Of a stretch of DNA of 64,000 bases, positions 50,861 through 59,944 are shown piece after piece. The DNA comes from Acidiferrum sp963771295 (GTDB taxonomy: Bacteria > Acidobacteriota > Terriglobia > Acidiferrales > UBA7541). The notes beneath the pieces were generated by a model. It was given only the letters and a program-made list of their open reading frames with translations. It was not told the origin of the DNA and made no database searches. Made by a program: the position numbers and the translations under genes. The stretch covers positions 124,001-188,000 of the forward strand of contig CAVYTB010000008.1 of NCBI GenBank assembly GCA_963771295.1. Direction: 5' to 3'. Position 1 is the stretch's first letter; each line of letters opens with the position of its first letter.

Positions 50861-51817
50861 ATGCCCAATTCAGCCATCGAGATCGAGAACCTGACCAAGG
50901 AATACCCCTTCGGTTTTCTAAATCTAAAAAAGAAAAGATCGCTCGAAAACCTGAATATGCAGGTGGAGGCCGGCGAGGTATTTGGTTTTTTGGGGCCGAA
51001 CGGGGCGGGGAAATCGACGACTATCAAGTTGCTGATGCGGCTAATTTTTCCGACCGCTGGCACAGCGCGGATTCTGGGAAAATCCATCGACGATGTTTCC
51101 ATGCACAAGGACATCGGTTACCTGCCGGAACAGCCGTACTTCTACGATTATCTGACCGCGCCGGAGTTACTGGACTATTTCGCGCGATTTCACGGATTGG
51201 CCGCCAGCGAGCGCCACGAGCGCATAGACCGAATGTTGCAGAAGGTTGGCCTGGATACGGCGAAGAAAATTCAATTGCGCAAATATTCAAAGGGCATGCT
51301 GCAACGCGTGGGACTAGCGCAGGCGATCCTGCACGAACCGAAAGTGGTGGTACTGGATGAACCGATGAGCGGATTGGATCCTCTTGGGCGGCGGGAAGTG
51401 CGTGACATCATTTTGGAATTGAAGAAAGAAGGGCGCACGGTGCTTTTCTCGACGCATATTTTGTCGGATGCGGAGATGCTGTGCGACCGCGTTGGCGTGA
51501 TTGTGGGCGGGAGGCTGCGCGGGGTGGGAGCGCCGGAAAATTTACTGGGAATTGCAGCGCAAGGCATGGAAGTCCTATTCGAGTTGGAAGGAGAAGGCAA
51601 GCGACCGGAGTTGCTGGCACGCGCGACGCGCACAGGCAAACGCTATCGCGTGCAGCTAAAGGAAGAGGAGTTGTACGCAGCGCTTGAGGAATTGAAAGCC
51701 GCAGGGGCTCGAATTCTGTCGGTGGCCCAGATCAAGCCGACTTTGGAGGAGTTTTTCATGGACTTGGTGGAAGCGGACCGTGCGCAAGCATCCGCGGTCG
51801 AGGTGCTTGGGAAATGA
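50861..51817 (+). CDS. ABC transporter ATP-binding protein (NatA/CcmA type)
   Basis: ATPase of an exporter or drug/lipid-like transporter, 318 residues. Walker A GPNGAGKST (Lys51), signature YSKGMLQRVGLAQA, Walker B VVVLDEPMSGLDPLG and a long C-terminal part of the type found in ABC-2 systems. ATG 50861; its stop overlaps the permease start by four bases. Confidence 0.94.
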   Translation: MPNSAIEIENLTKEYPFGFLNLKKKRSLENLNMQVEAGEVFGFLGPNGAGKSTTIKLLMRLIFPTAGTARILGKSIDDVSMHKDIGYLPEQPYFYDYLTAPELLDYFARFHGLAASERHERIDRMLQKVGLDTAKKIQLRKYSKGMLQRVGLAQAILHEPKVVVLDEPMSGLDPLGRREVRDIILELKKEGRTVLFSTHILSDAEMLCDRVGVIVGGRLRGVGAPENLLGIAAQGMEVLFELEGEGKRPELLARATRTGKRYRVQLKEEELYAALEELKAAGARILSVAQIKPTLEEFFMDLVEADRAQASAVEVLGK

Positions 51818-52590
51818 AAAACGTTCTGACGGTGGCGGCGAACACGTTTCGCGAAGCGGTGCGCGACCGCGTGCTGTACAACCTGGTGGTTTTTGCGTTG
51901 CTGATGATTGCGGCGGCAATTTTTGTGGGGCAAATCTCCATTGGTATCGAGCAAAGCATCATCGTGAGTTTGGGGCTCACAGCGGTTTCCGTGATTGGCT
52001 TGTTCATCGCGGTGTTCATTGGCGTGGGACTAGTCTCAAAGGAGATGGATAAGCGCACGTTGTATGCCTTGTTGGCAAAACCGGTGGAGCGCTGGCAATT
52101 CCTGCTGGGAAAGTTTTTTGGGTTGGTGCTGACGCTGGCGGTGAATACGGTGGCGATGGGGGTCGGGTTGTTTTTGGCGCTGTGGGTGGTGAAGCATCCT
52201 CTGGAAAGAACCGATTTGTATGTGGTCGTGGCGGTATACCTGATTCTGCTGAAGCTGGCATTGGTTGTGGCGTTGGCGCTGCTGTTCTCGTGTTTCACGA
52301 CGCAATTCCTGGCGATCCTGTTTACGATCATGTTGTACGTTGCAGGAGTATTCGCGGCGGGTTTGCGTACGATGCAAGGCGTGAATCTGACGCCAAGCAC
52401 CACGGCGATGCTGCATGGAATCTCATACGTTCTGCCGAATTTCGAGAACTTCAACGTAATGGCGGTGGTGGCGCATGGCGGCAGCGTTCCCGGGTCCATG
52501 GTTCTCTACGCCACGGCGTACGCGGCGTTGTACGGGGCCATCGTATTGGCGGGTGCAGCGATGGTTTTTTCGCGGCGAGACCTGAAATGA
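51814..52590 (+). CDS. ABC-2 type transporter permease
   Basis: Membrane subunit paired with the ATPase. 258 residues with six predicted membrane segments, the first at about 26-44. Start overlaps the ATPase stop (ATGA), its own stop overlaps the next gene (ATGA). The substrate is unknown. Confidence 0.9.
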   Translation: MKNVLTVAANTFREAVRDRVLYNLVVFALLMIAAAIFVGQISIGIEQSIIVSLGLTAVSVIGLFIAVFIGVGLVSKEMDKRTLYALLAKPVERWQFLLGKFFGLVLTLAVNTVAMGVGLFLALWVVKHPLERTDLYVVVAVYLILLKLALVVALALLFSCFTTQFLAILFTIMLYVAGVFAAGLRTMQGVNLTPSTTAMLHGISYVLPNFENFNVMAVVAHGGSVPGSMVLYATAYAALYGAIVLAGAAMVFSRRDLK

Positions 52591-53486
52591 CTCGCAGAGC
52601 ATTGGGCGAATTGTTGTTGGGTGTTGTCGTGGTGTTTGGCCTGGGCGGAGTCTGGAAGGTACAGCAGAAAATCGACGGCGAGCAGCAAGCCATGCATCTG
52701 GAGAGCGATGACCTGGCGCTGCGTTCTGGCAATCTGGTCAAAGGACTGAGCCTCGAATATGCGCCGTTGATGGGAGCGATCTACTGGACCCGCGCGGTGC
52801 AATACTTTGGCGCAAAGCACCGGATGCACGATCGGAACCTGGAACTGTTGTGGCCGCTGCTAGATATTGCGACGACCCTGGATCCGCACCTTATAGTGGC
52901 TTACCGGTTCGGGGCGATTTTCCTGGGCGACGATCCGCCGCGAGGAGCGGGCGAGCCCGATTTAGCCGTGCGACTACTGCAGCGAGGAATGAAAGAGAAT
53001 CCGGAGTACTGGAGGCTCTACCAGGACCTGGGCGACGTCTATTATTTCAATAAAAAGGACTATGCGAAGGCTTCGGAGGCATTCCGAAAGGGCAGTAGCT
53101 ATCCCGACGCACCGATCTGGATGAAGGTGATGGCCGCAAAAATTGCCGAAGAGGGCGAGTCGCTGGAAACATCGTATTTTCTGTGGAAGCAGGTTTACGA
53201 CACGGCCTCCGACCCACAAATCAAGAAGAATGCGGAAACGCACCTGAAACTGCTCAGCGCACAGATGGCTATGCGAGAAATCGACCGGTTGGCCGCGGAC
53301 TATCAGACGCGAACCGGAAAACACGCGACTCATCTGAGCGAACTGGTGCAGGCCGGACTGCTGAAAGGAATTCCGCTAGATCCCGAGGGCTATCCGTACG
53401 TTTTGGGAGAAGGCGGGCAAGCGGAACTGAGCGTGGAGAGCCCGTTGATGGAGCAGCAAGTGCTGCAAAAGAAGCTCGAGCGGTAG
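52587..53486 (+). CDS. Membrane-anchored TPR protein
   Basis: A 299-residue protein: one N-terminal hydrophobic segment (about 7-24), then helices that look like tetratricopeptide repeats (around 120-230, for example YWRLYQDLGDVYYFNKKDYAKASEAF). The C-terminal part has GIPLDPEGYPYVLGEGG, a type-II pseudopilin-like end seen in some secreted proteins. Overlaps the permease stop by four bases, so it belongs to the transporter operon. Possibly an envelope partner of the exporter. Confidence 0.82.
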   Translation: MTRRALGELLLGVVVVFGLGGVWKVQQKIDGEQQAMHLESDDLALRSGNLVKGLSLEYAPLMGAIYWTRAVQYFGAKHRMHDRNLELLWPLLDIATTLDPHLIVAYRFGAIFLGDDPPRGAGEPDLAVRLLQRGMKENPEYWRLYQDLGDVYYFNKKDYAKASEAFRKGSSYPDAPIWMKVMAAKIAEEGESLETSYFLWKQVYDTASDPQIKKNAETHLKLLSAQMAMREIDRLAADYQTRTGKHATHLSELVQAGLLKGIPLDPEGYPYVLGEGGQAELSVESPLMEQQVLQKKLER

Positions 53487-53525
53487 GGCGTGGCGCATCG
53501 CTGCGCGCACGAGTTTGCCGACAGA

Positions 53526-55994
53526 TTATTCCGGAGCGCAAAGAAGCGTCATGTGCGGATCGATGAGCAGCTTGTGCGGCTCGGTCTGCGATGTGAAATT
53601 GAACGACGTTTCGTCGCCCCCGGTGACCACGGTTCCCAGAAAAATGCTGCGCCCTCCGCCGGCATTGATGTACAGCGGAACCGGCGCGATGAATGACCGC
53701 GGGACTTCAGACTGCAAGAGCTTGCCACGAACTTGGAAACCTTTGTCGGTGCGGCGGGTGGTGAATTCGACCTTATAGTGAGGGACGCCCGTGCCGCTGA
53801 CGTACTCATCAAAAAACCAATCCATGGAGTGGCCACCTTCGAGATCCATTTTCGGGGTCATAACCGCTTCCACTTCACGCTGGAACTGCGCGGTGCTCAG
53901 CGGCGCCTGCGCATATTTTGCTTCGATGGTGCGCATAAGCTTGGTGAAACGAGCGTCGGGTTCCTGGGAATTGGGCTGGCGCAGCATCTCGTAGAGCATA
54001 TGGATGACCCAGGCGCCTTTGGCGTAGACGATGACGTCATACGCGCCGGGAGCCTTGGAGGAGGTAAGCCGCGAGCCCAGGGTGAGCGGGCCAATGTCGG
54101 CAGGTGGCAGATCCTCAAGAGTAGATTTCGTGACCAGTCGCTTTTTATAGCCCTCCAGCCAAGCGTGCGCGGGGCGGCCAGAATGTTTCTGCGAGTCCGC
54201 GAAGAGTAGAGAGTAGTAGCTGGCCACGGCTTCGCTGAGCCACTGGTCGTGGTAACTCGACCAGCCCACGACGTTGCCCCACCACTGGTGCGCGACTTCG
54301 TGGAACGGAACAATATCGGTGAACTGTTCCTGGCCGGTGGCGCTCAAGCCAGCGCGTTCCTGCGCCTGCTGGGGCAGAAAGGAAAGTGTGGAGAGATAGA
54401 GAAGGCCCGGCCAGCCCTGCCCGAAAGTTCCCGGAATTTGAGAAACACCGAGGTGGTGAAAAGGAAATGGCCCGGAGAACTGTTCGTAAAAATGGATGGA
54501 AGCGTCAATCTGGCGAGCGAGTTGTTTGAGGGAGTCTGCGGGGCTGGGGGGGGCGGGGCGTATGGCGTTGTGTGGTGCTAACACCCCGGCTTCGCCGGCG
54601 CCGACCCGGGAACTGATGTCGAAATCGGATTGGGGAGCAGCAACCCGAGCCTGAATGGCCTGTTCGAGTTGGCGATTAGCGTAGACATCGACGGTGTGCT
54701 CGCCGGAGGTGACGGACCATGAAGCATATTCGCCAAGATTGAAGCCTGCCTCCGGCACCGGCTGTGAGGTCTTCCACTGAGCGGTGCGGAATTCGCCGTC
54801 TTCACGCTCATCGGATTTTTCGCCAGTGGCTACCAGGCGGAGACGTTTGGGCCACCGAAAGGAGAGATCGTAGAGAGCAAACTCGGAAGCGTCGCCGAAA
54901 TGGGGATACCAGCTTTCGCGAGCGCCAACGAACAGAACCTCGTTGCCGGCGTCGGTGATGACATTGCCGCGATAGTGAAAATGGAGAGTGAAGGATGCGC
55001 CAGCGGCGGGAGTTTTTGGAAAGAAGACGCAGAGAGTATCGTCGCCGCGAGTACGAAGTTGCTGCTCTGTCAAACCTTCGTTCTGGAAAAAGGAAAGAAC
55101 GGAGCCATTGTCGAGAGTCACGGAGTCAATCTTCAGGGAGCGAGCGAGTTGAATGAAGAGCACCTGATCGGTGCCGGTGAGGGCGCGGAAATCGACTGCC
55201 GTGGAGCCGACGAGAGAATTATCCGGTTGAATGGCGGTGTCGACGTTATAGTGCAGCGCCCGGAACGGAATTCGCAGCGGAACGGAATCGGGAAGCGTGT
55301 AGGAACTCCACACATCGTAATAAGAGACATTATTGGCGCGGCGGGATTGTCCGAGAAAAACATTTTCCTTGCGGGAATCATCGAGCAGGACGTCAAAGGG
55401 TCCGGTAACCATGCCATCGACGCCGGCATGAAAAAAGTGACGGGGCGACTGGTAGAATTTTTCCATGAGGATGCGGAGAGAGTGGTTGGGATTGAGGCGT
55501 TCGAGTTGCGGGCGCCACAAGGCAACGAAGTCGCCGTCGCTGGCCGGAGTAATACCGGCATGCTGCAGTTGATCGAGCAGACCCTGGGCGGCGTCAGTTG
55601 TAAAGCGCACATACATGGAGAGGAATTGCTGATCGAGGATAGGGGCGCCGAGGAATCGGGCCAGTTGTTGTTTTTCGACAGGATCGCGCGGAAGCGCCAG
55701 GGCGTGCCCCAGCCCGGAAAAGACAAAACCAGTAATGCGGCCTTCGAATGGCTGAAAAAAAGCGATTTTGCCTTCGGTAAAGTAGAGAGTGACGTCCGAC
55801 TGGCGAATCTCAATGCGGTCTTTGGGAGAGACGGAATAAACCGCTTGGCTGTCGAGCTGAAGAGCATTAAGGGTAGCGAGAATCTCGCGAGGGGAGCCAG
55901 GGGTGCCGGGCGAATCGGAGGGAAATGCGCGCGAGGCCGGCGAAAGTAGAACGACCAGCAAAGGCAATGCCACGAGCGCGGGGCGGAACCTCAT
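53526..55994 (-). CDS. Secreted M1-family (gluzincin) metallopeptidase-like protein
   Basis: With the ATG at 55994 the product has 822 residues, starting with a signal peptide (about 1-23). The C-terminal half contains the zinc motif HEVAH (565-569) and, 18 residues later, the third ligand Glu588 in WLSEA, as in M1 aminopeptidases. The usual GAMEN exopeptidase motif is not seen, so it may be an endopeptidase or have altered specificity. The N-terminal half is beta-rich. The frame stays open to a GTG at 56036, which is less likely. Neighbours: a convergent transporter operon and a divergent second metallopeptidase gene. Confidence 0.85.
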   Translation of the reverse strand: MRFRPALVALPLLVVLLSPASRAFPSDSPGTPGSPREILATLNALQLDSQAVYSVSPKDRIEIRQSDVTLYFTEGKIAFFQPFEGRITGFVFSGLGHALALPRDPVEKQQLARFLGAPILDQQFLSMYVRFTTDAAQGLLDQLQHAGITPASDGDFVALWRPQLERLNPNHSLRILMEKFYQSPRHFFHAGVDGMVTGPFDVLLDDSRKENVFLGQSRRANNVSYYDVWSSYTLPDSVPLRIPFRALHYNVDTAIQPDNSLVGSTAVDFRALTGTDQVLFIQLARSLKIDSVTLDNGSVLSFFQNEGLTEQQLRTRGDDTLCVFFPKTPAAGASFTLHFHYRGNVITDAGNEVLFVGARESWYPHFGDASEFALYDLSFRWPKRLRLVATGEKSDEREDGEFRTAQWKTSQPVPEAGFNLGEYASWSVTSGEHTVDVYANRQLEQAIQARVAAPQSDFDISSRVGAGEAGVLAPHNAIRPAPPSPADSLKQLARQIDASIHFYEQFSGPFPFHHLGVSQIPGTFGQGWPGLLYLSTLSFLPQQAQERAGLSATGQEQFTDIVPFHEVAHQWWGNVVGWSSYHDQWLSEAVASYYSLLFADSQKHSGRPAHAWLEGYKKRLVTKSTLEDLPPADIGPLTLGSRLTSSKAPGAYDVIVYAKGAWVIHMLYEMLRQPNSQEPDARFTKLMRTIEAKYAQAPLSTAQFQREVEAVMTPKMDLEGGHSMDWFFDEYVSGTGVPHYKVEFTTRRTDKGFQVRGKLLQSEVPRSFIAPVPLYINAGGGRSIFLGTVVTGGDETSFNFTSQTEPHKLLIDPHMTLLCAPE

Positions 55995-56072
55995 AACAAG
56001 AGTGTAGTCACATTCGGCATTTCGGAACAAGGCCACGCGAAGACAATCGGTGGAGGGGCTTAAAATAAAGGG

Positions 56073-57524
56073 ATGCGAGAACGGAGCCGGATAAGAATAG
56101 TTTGCGCGTTGGCGGCGCTGCTGATCGCGGCGGCGACGCCGGCGAGGGCGGACAAGATTGTCCTAAAGAATGGCCGGAAGATCGTGGCATACAACGTGGT
56201 GGAGGTCGGAGACAAAATCCAGTACGAAACGGCGGCGGGGACGCTGACCATTCCGAAATCGATCGTGGATCACATCGAAAAGGGTGGTCTAATGCCGATC
56301 GCGGAGTCGCCGGCGGCGGCCGCGGCAAGCCTGAACATTGCACCTCCTGAAGTGGAACCAACAGCGGCTACGGAAGAGATTGATCGGGCGGTAGTTCATG
56401 ACGGATCGATCGATCGGACATATATTGGCGGTTTGGAGGCGGAAGCGAGAGGAGGCGGGGCGAGCGCGAGCGAACGAGCCGCGCTGGCGCATCACGCCGC
56501 CGCGCAATTTGAGCTCGCGCGTGGAGACCTGGAGCACGCCTTAAGCGATGAGCAAACGGCGCTCAAGTATCAACCGGACCAGGCAACGTTCCTCATGAGC
56601 ACGGCTTACCTGCATTTGCGACGAAGCGAATTCAAGCAATCACTGAATTATCTGGAGCGCGCCAAGAGCGTGGCGCCAGACAATGCGGATGTCTACAAAC
56701 TGGCGGGCTGGGCATACTCGGGAATGAACCGGCCCGAGCAGGCCGTGGTGGAATGGAAAAAAGCGCTGGAGCTGCGACCCGATGCGGACACGCTGGCGGC
56801 GCTGGAGAAGGCGAGGCGCGATAAAAAAGAAGAGGAAAACTACAAAGAGAACGAGAGCGCACATTTTCAGTTGAAGTACAACGGAACAGCGGCACCGGCG
56901 CTGGCGCGCGATGTGCTGCATACCCTGGAAGGGCACTACGAACAGATTGAATCGCAATTAAACTATTCGCCGCCGGATCCCATTGGCGTGATTTTATACA
57001 CGCAGCAGGGTTTTGCGGATATCACCCGGGCGCCGGGTTGGGTGGGAGCGCTGAATGACGGACGAATCCGTGTGCCGGTGCAAGGACTAACCGGGGTGGA
57101 TTCTGAATTGTCGCGCGTGCTGCGGCATGAGTTGACACACAGCTTTATTCAACAGAAGACGCACGGGCGCGCCCCGACATGGATCCAGGAAGGCATGGCG
57201 CAGTGGATTGAAGGAAAACGCAGCGACGAAAATGCGGGTGTGCTGATCCAGATTTACGATGCGGGGCAAGCGGCGCCGCTGGGACGGCTGGAAGGCTCGT
57301 GGATGGGCCTGTCGGGAGATGTGGCGCGATATTCGTATGCGTGGTCGCTGGCGAATGTTGAATACATCGTCGAGACGCAGGGCATGGGCGACATGGAGAG
57401 GATTTTGGACCGGCTGGCCGCAGGAAGCGAGACGGAGGCGGCGGTGAAAGACGTACTGCGCGATGATTACGGCGAATTGATGAAGTCGACGGAAGAATAT
57501 TTGAAGAAGAGTTATGGAAAGTAG
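56073..57524 (+). CDS. Secreted TPR protein with MA-clan peptidase domain
   Basis: A 483-residue protein: signal peptide (about 1-26), a short beta domain KIVLKNGRKIVAYNVVEVGD, an acidic linker, TPR helices (about 140-260), and a C-terminal domain with HELTH (352-356) and Glu373 in WIQEGMAQW, 16 residues after the last histidine, the gluzincin pattern. Predicted metallopeptidase of the MA-like type found next to TPR repeats in Acidobacteria and other soil bacteria. Start ATG 56073, 78 bp from the divergent M1-like gene. It could be cotranscribed with nothing else visible. Confidence 0.82.
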   Translation: MRERSRIRIVCALAALLIAAATPARADKIVLKNGRKIVAYNVVEVGDKIQYETAAGTLTIPKSIVDHIEKGGLMPIAESPAAAAASLNIAPPEVEPTAATEEIDRAVVHDGSIDRTYIGGLEAEARGGGASASERAALAHHAAAQFELARGDLEHALSDEQTALKYQPDQATFLMSTAYLHLRRSEFKQSLNYLERAKSVAPDNADVYKLAGWAYSGMNRPEQAVVEWKKALELRPDADTLAALEKARRDKKEEENYKENESAHFQLKYNGTAAPALARDVLHTLEGHYEQIESQLNYSPPDPIGVILYTQQGFADITRAPGWVGALNDGRIRVPVQGLTGVDSELSRVLRHELTHSFIQQKTHGRAPTWIQEGMAQWIEGKRSDENAGVLIQIYDAGQAAPLGRLEGSWMGLSGDVARYSYAWSLANVEYIVETQGMGDMERILDRLAAGSETEAAVKDVLRDDYGELMKSTEEYLKKSYGK

Positions 57525-57561
57525 GGGTTGTAAAGCCGCAGCGAACCGCCGCATTCCAATG

Positions 57562-58731
57562 TCAGGACGTGGCCAGGATGGCGGCTAGTAGCGCGGCTCG
57601 TTGGGGCATGGTCTTGAACAGGACATGCTCGTGGGTGGAGTGGGCGCCCTCACCTACGGCGCCAAAGCCGTCGAGAGTGGGAATGCCGAGAGCGGCAGTG
57701 AAATTGCCATCGGATGCGCCGCCAGCCGCGGCTTCGCCGAGAGCAAAGCCCATTTGTTTGGCGAGACTCTTGGCGCGACTGTAGAGTTCAACGCTGTGTT
57801 TGCGTTCGAGCGGAGGGCGATCGAAGCCGCCTCGCAACTCAAGTTTGACGCCACGTCGAATTGCTTTCAGAGTGCGGAATCTTTTTTCCAGAGCGCGCAT
57901 GTCGGCGTGACGCCAGGCGCGAAGATCAAAATTAACTTTTGCTCTGTCGGGAATTACGTTGGTGCGAGTGCCGCCATCGACGAGATCCGCATTCACGGTA
58001 ACGCCGTGACGAGGGTCGTTCCATTTTTCGATCCGGGCGATTTGCGCGGCGAGTTCATGAATGGCGTTAATGCCCCGGTCAGGATCCAGACCGGCGTGAG
58101 CGGAGCGGCCATGGACGATGAGTTTGACTTCACCAACGCCCTTGCGGGAAGTTTTGACCATGCCATGACCGCCGAGCGAGGGTTCCAGAACAAAAACGGC
58201 ATCGCTGCGCTTGGCTTCCGATTCCAAAATCTGACGCGAAGATTCGCTGCCGATTTCTTCGTCGGAAGTCCACAGGAAAACCAAGCGCTTGCGAAGCGGC
58301 ACTTTTGCCTGTTGTAAAGCTTCAAGAGCATAAAGAGCCTGGACAATTCCTGCTTTCATGTCGAAGGTCCCAGGGCCGTAGGCCTTATTGCCGACGATCT
58401 TGAATGGCATGTGCGCGAGGGTCCGAGATGGATAGACGGTGTCGTAATGGCCAAGAACGAGCAGTTGCGAACTTGTGCGCAGCGTGTCGGGAGACCATGA
58501 TATGCGAAGATGATCTCCGCGATGCCGCTGCTTCAGTATCTGGACGGTGGCCCCGCGCAGCATCCACTCGTCAGCGAGATGATTGCAGCAGCGATCGGCG
58601 GGTTCCTTTTCCAGACTGGGCGATTCAATGAGCGTAAGCTGACGCAGACTCTCCAGCATGTGAGAGAGGCGCGGACGCAACACAGCCAGAAAGGTACGCG
58701 GAAGAGATGTTTGGGCCATAGTGGGGTTCAT
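57562..58731 (-). CDS. M20-family metallopeptidase (carboxypeptidase G2-like)
   Basis: Zinc exopeptidase or amidohydrolase of 389 residues. Ligand motifs are GHYDTVYP, GPGTFDMKAG (bridging Asp), SDEEIGS (catalytic Glu and ligand), and the final ligand His in STHEHV near the C-terminus. The dimerisation domain lies between about 185 and 300. It probably cleaves C-terminal glutamate or similar amino acids from small peptides or folates. The ATG at 58731 is chosen; the frame opens at 58758 and another ATG is at 58719. No ribosome site is decisive. No signal peptide. Confidence 0.9.
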   Translation of the reverse strand: MNPTMAQTSLPRTFLAVLRPRLSHMLESLRQLTLIESPSLEKEPADRCCNHLADEWMLRGATVQILKQRHRGDHLRISWSPDTLRTSSQLLVLGHYDTVYPSRTLAHMPFKIVGNKAYGPGTFDMKAGIVQALYALEALQQAKVPLRKRLVFLWTSDEEIGSESSRQILESEAKRSDAVFVLEPSLGGHGMVKTSRKGVGEVKLIVHGRSAHAGLDPDRGINAIHELAAQIARIEKWNDPRHGVTVNADLVDGGTRTNVIPDRAKVNFDLRAWRHADMRALEKRFRTLKAIRRGVKLELRGGFDRPPLERKHSVELYSRAKSLAKQMGFALGEAAAGGASDGNFTAALGIPTLDGFGAVGEGAHSTHEHVLFKTMPQRAALLAAILATS

Positions 58732-58799
58732 CCTAGCAGCGGCATCATATCGCGGCAATGACGGACGTCACTGTAAAGAGATCCGGCAAATGCGTGGGA

Positions 58800-59912
58800 T
58801 CAGCGGCCAGTCAAGGCGCTACTGAGGGCCGCGGGCTGCACATTGTATTCCTTACAGTTGGCTTCGCACGAAACCAGCACGGGCCGATCGGGCAATACCT
58901 TTTTCAGGGCTTCGAGTTCGGGTTCGCCCGCAGACAAAGGTGAGGCAATCTGGCCGCGCTGCACCACCGATCGCAGCATCGCCATGGTGATCTCGAAACC
59001 TTCATAGGCGCGTTCGCCATTGCAGGGGTGAATCTGTTTGTCGTCATCGAGCCAGCGGGCCATGTCTTCCACGTACGGAGGCATCTCGGCGTCGTAGTTC
59101 ATGCAACCAGGGCCGGAGGTTGCGCCCTGCTTCGTGACGGCTCGCCATCCGCCGCCGGTTAGGACTTCAGCGAAGCCGTCGGTGCCAAAAACGCCGATTT
59201 TGTTTTTGCGCCACCAATAATCGACTTCGGGAACGTCGGGTGCACCGGCGCCACATTCAATGATGCCGCGGACGCCGTTGGCGAATTGAATGAACCCGCC
59301 AATGTAGTCAGGAGAGCAGTGCAGGTCCGAGAATTTGCCGCGGCCGGCAGCTTGGGCCATCACCCATTCAGCGGGCACGTAATCGTTGTACCACCGCATG
59401 TATTCCAGGAGGTGAGTGAAAAGGTGAAGGAACCAGCCTGCTGAGTGTGCATGGATGGTATGGATGCGGCCAAGCGCGCCGCTTTCCACAATTTCTTTCA
59501 TCTTCTGGTAGTGCTGGTCGTAGCGGTGCTGGTGAGACACGACGGTTTTGACGCCAGCCTCGTTCACAAGCTTGTGAATTTCAATGGCCTCGTTCATGGA
59601 AAGGGCCATAGGCTTTTCGTAGGCGATCAGTTTTGCACCGCACGCGATGCCGGTTTTGATCAGTTCCAGACGGATTGCCGGAGGTGTACAGAAGCAAAAA
59701 ACGTCGGGTTGGATTTCTTTCGCGAGAGCGAGAGGTTGCAGCGATGTTTTCTGCACACCGAGTTCCGCTGCGGCTTTAGCCAACTGCTCCGGGCTAACAT
59801 CGGAAAGTCCAGCGAGTTCAAAGCGCGGGTTATTTTTGAAGGCCTGGGCGTGATGCTTGCCACGCTTGCCTGCTCCGATAACCAAGACTTTATACACTTT
59901 TTTAGCGTTCAC
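58800..59912 (-). CDS. Gfo/Idh/MocA-family oxidoreductase
   Basis: NAD(P)-dependent sugar dehydrogenase-type enzyme, 370 residues. The Rossmann dinucleotide motif is GAGKRGKHH (about 13-21), and EKPMA carries the conserved lysine after strand six. The C-terminal half is the substrate domain. GTG start at 59912 with AGGAG upstream. The DegT aminotransferase gene lies 32 bp upstream on the same strand, which suggests a two-step oxidation and transamination of a sugar, for example an amino sugar in polysaccharide synthesis. No glycosyltransferase is adjacent, so the product is unknown. Confidence 0.9.
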   Translation of the reverse strand: MNAKKVYKVLVIGAGKRGKHHAQAFKNNPRFELAGLSDVSPEQLAKAAAELGVQKTSLQPLALAKEIQPDVFCFCTPPAIRLELIKTGIACGAKLIAYEKPMALSMNEAIEIHKLVNEAGVKTVVSHQHRYDQHYQKMKEIVESGALGRIHTIHAHSAGWFLHLFTHLLEYMRWYNDYVPAEWVMAQAAGRGKFSDLHCSPDYIGGFIQFANGVRGIIECGAGAPDVPEVDYWWRKNKIGVFGTDGFAEVLTGGGWRAVTKQGATSGPGCMNYDAEMPPYVEDMARWLDDDKQIHPCNGERAYEGFEITMAMLRSVVQRGQIASPLSAGEPELEALKKVLPDRPVLVSCEANCKEYNVQPAALSSALTGR

Positions 59913-59944
59913 GGTGATCGCTCCTGGTGTGCGTTAGGTTACAT

